Part shown: positions 34,470 through 44,738 of the stretch, piece by piece
Position numbering within the stretch: position 1 is the first letter of the stretch
How the letters are laid out: each line of letters starts with the position of its first letter
Position numbers and translations under genes: made by a program
The notes under the pieces: model-generated
Seen by the model: only the letters and a program-made list of their open reading frames with translations
What the model was told of the DNA's origin: nothing
Databases searched by the model: none
Assembly (NCBI RefSeq): GCF_905171775.1
Contig: NC_053501.1
Span: 74,395,134-74,459,133, forward strand
Origin: Rana temporaria
Taxonomy: Eukaryota > Chordata > Amphibia > Anura > Ranidae
Direction: 5' to 3'
DNA: 64,000 bases

Positions 34470-34744
34470 GCTGCATTCACCTAATGAGAGTGCGTATTGG
34501 TGAACACAAGTGTGACATTATTAAAACCAGAGTTATATATCCGGTCCCTAGGCATTTTCAAGAAGCACACCAAGGCGATCCATCTGGCATGAGAGTATTT
34601 GGAATAGAGTCTATTGGAGGAGATCTAGACAGGGGTAGGAGACACCAGAGGCTCTGTAAATTAGAGGCCTATTGGATTTTCACCCTTGGGAGTCTCACCC
34701 CTGGAGGGCTCAATGAAGACCCAGAAATTCATAAAATCAGTTAA
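34470..34744 (+). pseudogene. Penelope-like element GIY-YIG endonuclease, C-terminal part
   Basis: The frame reads VRIGEHKCDI, then VPRHFQEAHQGDPSGMRVFG, LEAYWIFTLGSLTPGGLNED and a stop. This order (R-IGEH, ARHF-xx-H, GI-E, K-E-YWIF-L-TL-P-GLNE) matches the C-terminal half of the GIY-YIG endonuclease of Penelope-like retroelements of the Neptune type. The N-terminal GIY-YIG core and the reverse transcriptase are missing to the left, so the copy is 5'-truncated. It nicks DNA at the insertion site in active elements. The 3' flank continues to the hammerhead at 38.84 kb, split by a foldback element and a Tc1. Confidence 0.8.
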
Positions 34745-35074
34745 AACAGTCCATACTAGTAATAAATTAGTCTAATTAGTTAGTCCGTCGGTAGGTTAGA
34801 GTCAGCCAATTGCAGCATCTCTATTTCTTTCGGGGATGCAGCTTGCTGGCACCCACCTTAGTCCATTTTGTTTGATTTCATTTTGTTTGTGATTATATAC
34901 CATATAGGTTTGTAACTATTTTATTCCTGTTTTACATATATTATGTCACCCTTAGGATTGCAGGTCCAGCATATAGAGTTGAAAGATTGGTGTACAGGGC
35001 CTTTGTTTATTTATATATTTTTAATATTTTATATTCAATATATTTTGGATTTTATTTTATAATTTATTCCTGTC

Positions 35075-35563
35075 TTAAAGTGGAGGTTCACCCTCAAACA
35101 AAAATCTGACATCACACGGAGTCGCGCCATCCTACCGACAGAATGCCGGTGTTTTTTTTTTTTCTCAGCACATACCTCTTAATCCCGATTTTCACCTCAC
35201 GGCAATCCCGCGGGAGTGGGCGTTCCCAAGCACTGCCTGTGATTGACAGGCTTCCGAACGGCGCATACTGCGCGTCACAGGTTGCCGAAAAAACCCGAAC
35301 GTCAGTGCGGCTCTATACGGCGCCTGCGCACCGACGTTCGGGTTCTGTCGGCAACCTGTGACGCGCAGTATGCGCCGTTCGGAAGCCTGTCAATCACAGG
35401 CAGTGCTTGGGAACGCCCACTCCCGCGGTATTGCCGTGAGGTGAAAATCGGGATTAAGAGGTATGTGCTGAGAAAAAAAAAAAACCACCGGCATTCTGTT
35501 GGTAGGATGGCGCGACTCTGTGTGATGTCAGAATTTTTTTTAAAGGGTGAACCTCCACTTTAA
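35075..35563. repeat. Long foldback MITE, TTAA-flanked
   Basis: Ends AAAGTGGAGGTTCACCC and GGGTGAACCTCCACTTT within TTAA. Arms of about 230 bases are near-perfect complements (GATTGACAGGCTTCCGAACG faces CGTTCGGAAGCCTGTCAATC) with a short central spacer. Inserted in the Penelope-like element's 3' region. Confidence 0.88.
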
Positions 35564-35576
35564 TCACCATCAATAG

Positions 35577-35579
<3 letters not shown>

Positions 35580-35624
<45 letters not shown>
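35580..35624. repeat. TA microsatellite, split by the Tc1 insertion
   Basis: About 21 AT units. A second block (37235-37272) lies on the other side of the transposon, so the Tc1 entered one TA tract. Confidence 0.9.
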
Positions 35625-35625
<1 letters not shown>

Positions 35626-35626
35626 A

Positions 35627-37229
35627 CACAGTGGGGGTCGAAAGTTTGGGCACCCCAGGTAAAAATTTGTATTAATGTGCAAACCAAGCCAAGGAAAGAT
35701 GGAAAAATCTCCAAAAGGCATCAAATTACAGATTAGACATTCTTATAATATGTCAAAAAAAAGTTAGATTTTATTTCCATCATTTACACTTTCAAAATAA
35801 CAGAAAACAAAAAAATGGCGTCTGCAAAAGTTTGGGCACCCTGCAGAGTTAATATCTTGTACTGCCCCCTTTGGGAAGTATCACAGCTTGTAAACACTTT
35901 TTGTAGCCAGCCAAGGGTCTTTCATTTCTTGTTTGAGGTATCTTTGCCCATTCTTCCTTACAAAAGTCTTCCAGTTCTTTGAGATTTCTGGGCTGTCTGT
36001 CACGCACTGCTCTTTTAAGGTCTATCCATAGATTTTCAATTATGTTGAGGTCAGGAGATTGTGAAGGCCATGGCAAAACCTTCAGTTTACGCCTCTTGAT
36101 GTAATCCCCCGTGGATTTTGAGGTGTGTTTAGGATCATTATCCATTTGTAGAAGCCATCCTCTCTTTAACTTCAGCTTTTTCACAGATGGCATCAAGTTA
36201 CCATCCAAAATTTGCTGAAATAATATTGAATCCATTTTTCCTTCTACTCGTGAAATGTTCCCTGTGCCACTGGCTGAAATACAACCCCAAAGCATGATTG
36301 ATCCTCCCCCATGCTTAACAGTTGGACAGAGGTTCTTTTCATTAAATTCTGTGCCCTTTCTTCTCCAAACGTACCTTTTCTCATTCCGGCCAAAAAGTTC
36401 TATTTTAACCTCATCGGTCCACAGAACTTGTTTCCAAAATGCATCAGGCTTGTCTATATGTTCATTTGCAAAGTTCAAACGCTGATTTTTGTGGTGAGGA
36501 CGTATAAGAGGTTTTCTTCTGATGACTTTTCCATGAAGACCATATTTGTACAAGTATCTCTTTATAGTGGAATAGTGTACCACAACTCCAGTGTCTGCCA
36601 GATCTTTCTGGAGGGATCGTGCAGTCAAACTTGGGTTTGGAATTGCTTTTCTCACAATCCTGCAATCCTGATATTTTTCTTGGTCTTCCAGATCTTGCTT
36701 TAACTTCCACTGTTCCTGATGACTGCCATTTCTTAATTACATTCCGAACAGAGGATATTGACATCTGAAAATGCTTTGCTATCCTCTTATAGCTTTCTCC
36801 AGCTTTGTGAGCGTCAACTATTTTCAGTTTCAGTTTTCTAGACAACTGCTTAGAAGAACCCATGGTGCTGATTGTTGGGGCAAGGTCAGATGAGTCTGGG
36901 CATTTAAAACCTTTGAGATTGACATCACCTGGTCTTCCCAGACGATGATTGAGAACAATCCATGACACCGGCAGGTCTCAGCTTTGCAAAGGGGGCAGTG
37001 CATGCTATAAATTCTGCAGGGTGCCCAAACTTTTGCAGACGCCATTTTTTTGTTTTCTGTTATTTTGAAAGTGTAAATGATGGAAATAAAATCTAACTTT
37101 TTTTGACATATTATAAGAATGTCTAATCTGTAAATTTGATGCCTTTTGGAGATTTTTCCATCTTTCCTTGGCTTCGTTATGCACATTAATACAAATTTTT
37201 ACCTGGGGTGCCCAAACTTTCAATCCCCA

Positions 37230-37234
<5 letters not shown>
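35627..37234 (-). mobile_element. Tc1 transposon with long terminal inverted repeats
   Basis: Ends CACAGTGGGG on both sides with flanking TA. The inverted repeats run about 215 bases (35627-35843 and about 37014-37234) with few mismatches and include GTTTGGGCACCC at their outer and inner limits. The transposase lies between. At 1,608 bp it is close to a full-length Tc1 with IR/DR-type repeats. Confidence 0.92.
35849..36863 (-). pseudogene. Tc1 transposase (DD34E), one frameshift region
   Basis: The start at 36863 (MGSSKQLSRKLK) opens two helix-turn-helix units (KRIAKHFQMSISSVRNVIKKW) and a GRPRK hook. A small indel near 36660 shifts the frame; the rest (36655-35849, 268 residues) is open and complete: LWTDEVKIELFG with the first Asp, QMDNDPKHTSK with the second, SPDLNIIENLW with the Glu. 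Thirty-four residues separate the last two, giving DD34E. The usual [10 protein letters not shown] box is present. C-terminus normal. One lesion from intact, so likely a young copy. Confidence 0.92.
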
Positions 37235-37272
<38 letters not shown>

Positions 37273-37277
<5 letters not shown>

Positions 37278-38830
37278 GTTGCTTCTATATATGTTATATG
37301 GTTCTATGCAATTATGTTGTTTATCTTATTTGGTCCTGCACCTCGAATGTTTAACGTTGAATGGGTTTAGCCTCCGTTAGGATGTTGGGGTATTGCATCC
37401 ACACCAGCCATTGCGGTTCTGAATAGTATGAAGATTGTGTATATGGGATGCACCCACATTCTAGTTGTATACACGCATATATGCATTTCATACAAACAGG
37501 AAGACCATATATGAAGCGCTGAAAGGAATGAGGGCATCAATGTCAAGGCAATTATTAAAAAATGTCAATGCAAACAACCAGCATGACTTGTGTGGAGATG
37601 GAGATCTCCATCTCCACACAAGTCATGCTGGTTGTTTGCATATGTTCCATCCTGGTCACGGAGGATTGTTGTACATTTTAAAAGTTTCTCATGGCAATAA
37701 AATTGACATTTTTTAATAATTGCCTTGACGTTGATGCCCTCATTCCTTTCAGCGCTTCATATATGGTCTTCCTGTTTGTATACAATTTCTATGACATCAC
37801 TCCTGATGTGTTCACCATATAGCTGCTGATTGTGGTCGGGCAGGACTTTCTACATCTTGTAGTCCACCGTTTACAGATACAATATACCTTGTTATTGGCG
37901 CCAGACTTTTTTTGTTGTCTTGATATATGCATTTCATGCCTGCCCCTGCAAGTCGTTGTGGCAGTTGCAATAATTATAGTTTGAGAGACGCGGCCATTCT
38001 ATAAGATTTGTGGTCCCATGGAGTGCAATAATGCAAGTATAGCAATAAATCTGCAATAATTAGCCATTTAGCAGCGACACACCTCGCCACTGGGGGTGTA
38101 TCAGTTTGCCTCAAGAGCTTGGCCTTCACCAAAATGGCGGCGATCGAGGGAGTGTCTGTTTAGTCTAGTTGGTTTGGCTCTTCCCGCACGTCACGAGTGT
38201 GCTATGCGGGCGGGTCTCACAGTGATGACGTGGGGCTTCGGCGCTGGACAACGTAGACCGCCATGGTCCACGCTGGCACGGATCCATGTGTATCTGTGGC
38301 CGCCCCACACCTAGGAAAGCTAGGTCTTCTTCAAATTGCTTCAAAACGATCCACGCGGTGAGTTAAGCAAAGAGCTCTATTTATATACACATGTATTTGC
38401 AGTTATACCAGTCTCTGCATAGTGGCATTGCCTGTATATTTATACTAGCGACTTTATAACATTAATAATAATATTATCTACCTGGCCATTGTCTTATGGT
38501 GGTGTGTTGGTATTGGCACTTCCACTATTATTGATACTATTACTATCACCATTAATGACCACTTGTGTCAGTCTCTAGTCCTGCTACTGTCACTTCCGTT
38601 GGTTTTGTAGCCAATGTTCTTGCACTCCATGGTTGCCTTTTAGCTGTACTCTCCCGCTTGTTGTATTACCATTTGTATTTATAATTATGTTTTGTGTTAG
38701 GCACGCAAGACCACCACCTTTTAGGTCGGAGGAGTCTGGGAGGATCCTCACGGCTCATTGCCATGGTGCACGGTCATGTGTGCGTATGTGTGTGTGTGTA
38801 TAAAGGGGAGGTCTATAGAGGGTGTTTCAC
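37273..38830 (+). other. 3' region of the Penelope-like element with a large palindrome
   Basis: Non-coding. Holds an inverted repeat (arms about 37495-37569 and 37703-37782) around a perfect 70-base palindrome (37570-37639), then GC-rich unique sequence (38080-38330) and a GT-rich tract (38785-38805) before the hammerhead motif. Confidence 0.45.
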
Positions 38831-38835
38831 TGCTG

Positions 38836-38876
38836 GGCTCTGATGAAGAGGCTTAGAGCTTCGAAACGCGTCAGCT
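38836..38876 (+). ncRNA. Hammerhead ribozyme motif of a Penelope-like element
   Basis: The conserved core CTGATGA (38840-38846) and GAAA (38863-38866) are present, with the cleavage triplet GTC (38870-38872). Stem II is GAGGC (38848-38852) with GCTTC (38858-38862), loop TTAGA. Stem I pairs AGCT (38873-38876) with GGCT (38836-38839). Stem III is only two pairs, as in the minimal hammerheads known from Penelope-like elements, which often act as dimers. It would self-cleave the element's RNA after C38872. Position 3' of the GIY-YIG remnant fits a pseudo-LTR. Confidence 0.6.
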
Positions 38877-39059
38877 GGCGGTGACCCTTCTCACTTTCTC
38901 CATGACCGGTCGGTGTATGGTTCGAGGTCTTCTCACTGCAGCTTATGTTGATTAAGCCTTACTGCGATTCTTTCTACTACACTTGTGAGTAGGCCCTGTA
39001 TATATATTTAAATTTATTAAAATCTTTTAACGGTAATACACTAGGCTGGTGCGCCTTTG

Positions 39060-39380
39060 TTTTCTTTTCTCTAGGCTGCATTCATACCTGAGCATAGTGT
39101 CTTCCTGCGTTTTTTCGTATGTTTTTATGGGCGATTTTGGCGCATTTTTATGCATCACTTAAACGAGTTTGGGGGATTTGGTGTTTATTTATTAGCCAAT
39201 AGAGAAAACTGTTACATAATTTGTTGCTAGGTATTTCAGATTTTTTTAGTTTTTCCCTTAGCTTTTATTTCTTTTTACATTATTATTATTCATTTATTAT
39301 TATTTTTTTCTGTTTAAGGGGTTAGAGTTAAGGTTAGGTTAGAATTAGGAGTTGGTGTTAGGGTTAGGATTAGGGGTTAG
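39060..39380. other. Unassigned, MITE start and GGTTAG-rich tract
   Basis: Begins like the MITE at 24690 (GGCTGCATTCATACCTGAGC). Ends in a TTAGGGTTAG-like tract (39320-39382) that is irregular and too short to call telomeric. Confidence 0.4.
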
Positions 39381-39382
39381 GG

Positions 39383-39715
39383 TGTCACGTACCTTATTGA
39401 TGAGAAGGCTTCCCTTGCGGTTCTGGTGGGACCCCCTCTGAATGTGGTGACAGATGTACAAGGCTCAAAGAAGCACGGTGTCAAGGAAGCATGAATCAGA
39501 CGTACAAAACAGATAAATGAATAAGAAGATTTTATTGGAAACCAAACAGCAAGGTCAAAGTCCACACTGACGGTCGAAACAGCCAGAAGAGTCGTCCAAC
39601 AGAGCCAGGGTCGATAGCCAGGGATGAGAGTCAGCCAAGCCGGAGTCTGTAGCCAGAGACGGGGTGAAACGAAGCCGGGGATCAGGAACCAGAAGGAACG
39701 TCCGTGCCGGGTCGG
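39383..39715. repeat. Possible LTR fragment (TGTCACGTACC start)
   Basis: Shares design with the solo LTR at 53896: TG start, a TTTATT or AATAAA signal, and repeated AGCCAGG/AGCCGGG motifs. It runs into the TTCGAAATT tract with no 3' end. Low confidence. Confidence 0.3.
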
Positions 39716-40957
39716 TCGAAAATTTTCTAATTTTTCATTTTCGATTTTCAAAATTTCGAATTTTTCATTTTCAAATTTCGAATTTTTCATTTTTCGAATT
39801 TTCGTTTTTTTTTTCGAATTTTTCAATTTCGGATTTTCCAATTTCAAATTTTTCGCATTTTCAAATTTTTCAATTTCGTATTTCCGAATTTTTACATTTC
39901 CGAATTTTTACATTTCGAATTTTCGTTTTTTTTTTAATTTTCGAAATTCCAAATGTTCGAAATTTCAAATTTTTCATTTTTTATTTTCGAATCTTTCAAT
40001 TTTAGAAATCTCAAATTTTTCATTTTTTTTAATTTTCGAATTTTTTCATTTTCGATTTTTCAAATTTCGAAATTTTAAATTTTCGAAATTTCGAATTTCG
40101 AAATTTTAAATTTTCGAATTTTCTAATTTTTTATTTTTCGAATTTACGAATTTTTAATTTTCGAAATTTCTAATTTATGAATTTTCGAAATTTCGAATTT
40201 TCGAAATTTCGAATTTTCGAAATTTTGAATTTTCGAAATTTCTACCGAATTTTCGAAATTTCTACCGAATTTTCGAAATTTCTACCGAATTTTCGAAATT
40301 TCTACCGAATTTTCGAAATTTCTACCGAATTTTCGAAATTCCAAATTTAGAATTTTCGAATTTTTCATTTTAGAATTTTCGAAATTTCAAATTTTTCATT
40401 TTCGAAATTTCGATTTTTGGAATTTTTCATTTTCGAAATTTAGATTTTTTGAAAAATTCGAAAATTCGAAAGATAAAAAATTTTAAAATTCGAAAATTAA
40501 AAAAATCTGAATTTTCGAATTTTCCAAATTTGTGGAGTTTCCGAAATTGTGGAATTTTCGTTTTTTTTAAATTTTCGAATTTTAGAAATTTCGAATTACA
40601 TTTTTTTTGTACTTTTAATTTCCGAAATTTTCCGAATTTCCGAAAATTATTTTTTTTAATTTTCGTTTCATTTCGTTTTTTCGTTTTATTTGTTTATTTT
40701 GCTTTTTCGGAAATCCGAAAATTCGGAATTCGGAATTTTCGAATTTCCCGAATTTACGAAAAAAGCATAAAAACGAATAAAACGGGAAAAAAATTCTCGA
40801 TTTTCCCGAATTTACGAAAAAAAAAAAAAAAAAAACGAATGAAACAAAAACGACATTTTTTTTTTTGATTTTCCCGAATTTCCGAATTTCCAAAATAAAA
40901 AACCAAAATAACATAAACGAAAAAAACAATTTTTTTGGCAGTGCACATCTCTACCCA
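39716..40957. repeat. TTCGAAATT-rich satellite-like tract ending in a MITE terminus
   Basis: About 1.2 kb made almost wholly of AATTTTCGAAATTTC-like steps, including a clean local array of CTACCGAATTTTCGAAATTT (40246-40335, 20-base period). The right end reads GCAGTGCACATCTCTA, the inverted terminus of a DNA element whose other end (TAGACATGTGCACA) is seen at 55254. The tract looks like internal expansion of such a MITE. Long Phe/Asn/Lys-rich open frames here are by-products. Confidence 0.65.
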
Positions 40958-41532
40958 TCAGTGAAGGAGAAAAAATTACCTGTTTGCAAAATTGTATAAC
41001 AAAATATCAAAAAATATCAAAATATCAAAAACAGGCTAGGCTAGGCCGTCCTAAATATAAGCCTTTCTACGTGAATCTACCTAGGTGTCCCATGGACGTG
41101 GAAAACACTGAATAATGCACACCTATTGTGCAATTAGTGGTTTGGATCCGATTATCATTTGTATTATGCTTGTGTGCCTGGGACTTGTTAGTCAGTGCAT
41201 AAAACAAATGTAATGAACATAAAGTTATTATTGTTGAATAATGAGTGTTTCATCACATTTAAACCAAATTAACTTTATCAATTATATGTGATAATTATAT
41301 CATGTGCATACCAAATGGATACTGACAGGTCCCATGGGATGAAAGTTTTTAGACTTTACTACAGTATTCAGTGTTACTACAGTAATACTACAATATTCTC
41401 TTTCTAATTGCATGCTTTGATTCATGAAGGCTTCATAGGAATGCACTGGGAAGTGTAGTCATTGATGCACTAATATGGCCACAGTGACAACATTTGGAGT
41501 ATTCTATTATTAGGTTATGATAACCATGGTTA

Positions 41533-41715
41533 ACCACTTCAGCCCCGGAAGATTTTCCCCCCTTCCTGACCAGGGCACTTTTTACAATTTGGCACTGCGT
41601 CGCTTTAACTGACAACTGCGCGGTCATACAATGCTGTACCAAAACAAAATTTGCGCCCCCCCCCCACAAATAGAGCTTTCTTTTGGTGGTATTTGATCAC
41701 CTCTTCAAATGAACT
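41533..41715. repeat. Interspersed repeat (AACCACTTCAGCCCCGG)
   Basis: Starts AACCACTTCAGCCCCGGAAG and contains TAGAGCTTTCTTTTGGTGGT. A second copy lies at 43476-43657 through the tandem duplication. Resembles a repeat I associate with ranid frogs. Non-coding. Confidence 0.65.
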
Positions 41716-42240
41716 GCGCATGCGCCGTTCCTAAATTTTCCGCTGTGCATTGCGCTAAATGACGTCGCAAGGACATCATTGTTTTGATGTGGACATAAAT
41801 TACGTCCTGCCTGATTCACGGACGACTTACGCAAACAAATTATTTTTTTTTAAATGATACGCGGGAACGACGGCCATACTTAACATTGAGTACGCCACCA
41901 AACAGCAGCTTTAACTATACGCTAAAAAAAGCCGACTAGAGACGACGTAAAAGAATGCGACGGCCGCTCGTACGTTCGTGGATCGTCGGAAATAGGCAAT
42001 TTGCATACTCGACGCGGAAAACAACGGGAACGGCACCCAGCGGACGCCGAAGAATTGCATCTTAGATCCGAAGGCGTACGAAGACGTACGTCTGTCGGAT
42101 CTAACCCAGATGCCGTCGTATCTTGTTTTGAGGATTCAAAACAAAAATACGACGCGGGAAATTTGAAAGTACGCCGGCGTATCAGTAGATACGCCGGCGT
42201 ACTCGCTTTGTGGATCTGCCCCTCAGAGCGTATCCACCAT
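41716..42240. repeat. MITE remnant related to the 32.0-kb element
   Basis: Shares TACGCCGGCGTA motifs, GACGTAAAT-like blocks and a TGGATCTGCCC-like end with 32043-32774. Duplicated at 43660-44185. Confidence 0.6.
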
Positions 42241-44738
42241 ACCGAATTTTCGAAATTTCTACCGAATTTTCGAAATTTCTACCGAATTTTCGAAATTCCA
42301 AATTTAGAATTTTCAAATTTTTCATTTTCGAATTTTCGAAATTTCAAATTTTTCATTTTCGAAATTTCGATTTTTGGAATTTTTCATTTTCGAAATTTAG
42401 ATTTTTTGAAAAATTCGAAAATTCGAAAGATAAAAAATTTTAAAATTCGAAAATTAAAAAAATCTGAATTTTCGAATTTTCCAAATTTGTGGAGTTTCCG
42501 AAATTGTGGAATTTTCTTTTTTTTTAAATTTTCGAATTTTAGAAATTTCGAATTACATTTTTTTTGTACTTTTAATTTCCGAAATTTTCCGAATTTCCGA
42601 AAATTATTTTTTTTAATTTTCGTTTCATTTCGTTTTTTCGTTTTATTTGTTTATTTTGCTTTTTCGGAAATCCGAAAATTCGGAATTCGGAATTTTCGAA
42701 TTTCCCGAATTTACGAAAAAAGCATAAAAACGAATAAAACGGGAAAAAAATTCTCGATTTTCCCGAATTTACGAAAAAAAAAAACGAATGAAACAAAAAC
42801 GACATTTTTTTTTTGATTTTCCCGAATTTCCGAAAAAAAATAAAAAACCAAAATAACATAAACGAAAAAAACGATTTTTTTGGCAGTGCACATGTCTACC
42901 CATCAGTGAAGGAGAAAAAATTACCTGTTTGCAAAATTGTATAACAAAATATCAAAAAATATCAAAATATCAAAAACAGGCTAGGCTAGGCCGTCCTAAA
43001 TATAAGCCTTTCTACGTGAATCTACCTAGGTGTCCCATGGACGTGGAAAACACTGAATAATGCACACCTATTGTGCAATTAGTGGTTTGGATCCGATTAT
43101 CATTTGTATTATGCTTGTGTGCCTGGGACTTGTTAGTCAGTGCATAAAACAAATGTAATGAACATAAAGTTATTATTGTTGAATAATGAGTGTTTCATCA
43201 CATTTAAACCAAATTAACTTTATCAATTATATGTGATAATTATATCATGTGCATACCAAATGGATACTGACAGGTCCCATGGGATGAAAGTTTTTAGACT
43301 TTACTACAGTATTCAGTGTTACTACAGTAATACTACAATATTCTCTTTCTAATTGCATGCTTTGATTCATGAAGGCTTCATAGGAATGCACTGGGAAGTG
43401 TAGTCATTGATGCACTAATATGGCCACAGTGACAACATTTGGAGTATTCTATTATTAGGTTATGATAACCATGGTTAACCACTTCAGCCCCGGAAGATTT
43501 TCCCCCCTTCCTGACCAGGGCACTTTTTACAATTTGGCACTGCGTCGCTTTAACTGACAACTGCGCGGTCATACAATGCTGTACCAAAACAAAATTTGCG
43601 CCCCCCCCCACAAATAGAGCTTTCTTTTGGTGGTATTTGATCACCTCTTCAAATGAAATTTTCCGCTGTGCATTGCGCTAAATGACGTCGCAAGGACATC
43701 ATTGTTTTGATGTGGACATAAATTACGTCCTGCCCGATTCACGGACGACTTACGCAAACAAATTATTTTTTTTTTAAATGATACGCGGGAACGACGGCCA
43801 TACTTAACATTGAGTACGCCACCAAACAGCAGCTTTAACTATACGCTGAAAAAAGCCGACTAGAGACGACGTAAAAGAATGCGACGGCCGCTCGTACGTT
43901 CGTGGATCGTCGGAAATAGGCAATTTGCATACTCGACGCGGAAAACAACGGGAACGCCACCCAGCGGACGCCGAAGAATTGCATCTTAGATCCGAAGGCG
44001 TACGAAGACGTACGTCTGTCGGATCTAACCCAGATGCCGTCGTATCTTGTTTTGAGGATTCAAAACAAAAATACGACGCGGGAAATTTGAAAGTACGCCG
44101 GCGTATCAGTAGATACGTCGGCGTACTCGCTTTGTGGATCTGCCCCTCAGAGCGTATCCACCATACACTCTGACACCATGCACGTTTCAAAAAAAAAGAA
44201 AAAAAATGTTCCCCCGGGACATACCACTGCCTTTATTATCACCTTATATAGCTTAATAATGCATATCATTATAAAACAAAACAGTGTTTTAAATTATATA
44301 ACCTGACAGGAAATATTCATTGCACCATTATTGTTCTTTTTTTTTTTTCTTTTTTTTTTCACGTCAGACATACCCACAGCAAGACTGCTCATGATTTTAT
44401 TCATAATTCCGTCTCTATTTCAGGTATAGCATCATTTGTGGTAGTTTATTTTTTATTTTTTCTTGATTCTATATTTGTTATTCTGCTATTTGCGTATTGT
44501 TTGATTTTTTTTTTTTTTTTTTTTTAAGCATATCTTCTTTCAGCCCTTTAACAATTTAAACGGGCTAGAGCGTTCCTCATATATACGAGATCCAACATGC
44601 TATCATTACGTGATAACGTGACACATCACCCCATCCCAGTCCCTTCCCTCCCCTCCCTCCCCCCCACTACCCTTCCCACCCCTCCCAGACCATCTCCCGA
44701 CTCCACCTAGTATTTTTATTTCCTATATTGCTGCATTC

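Larger units (their letters stand above)
40295..44185. repeat. 1,945-bp tandem duplication
   Basis: Positions 40941 and 42886 carry the same sequence, and the match extends left to the CTACCGAATTTTCG array and right to GAGCGTATCCACCATAC at 42240 and 44185. The copies differ by few substitutions and a deletion of about 25 bases in copy 2 near 43660. Each unit includes the satellite tract, a unique part, an AACCACTTCAGCCCCGG repeat and a MITE remnant. Confidence 0.9.

Noticed and set aside
39320..39382. TTAGGGTTAG-like tract as an interstitial telomere
   Set aside because: Irregular GTTAGRRTTAGG spacing and too short to be convincing.
39624..42859. Phe/Asn/Lys-rich open frames
   Set aside because: Low-complexity translations of the TTCGAAATT tract and its duplicate.
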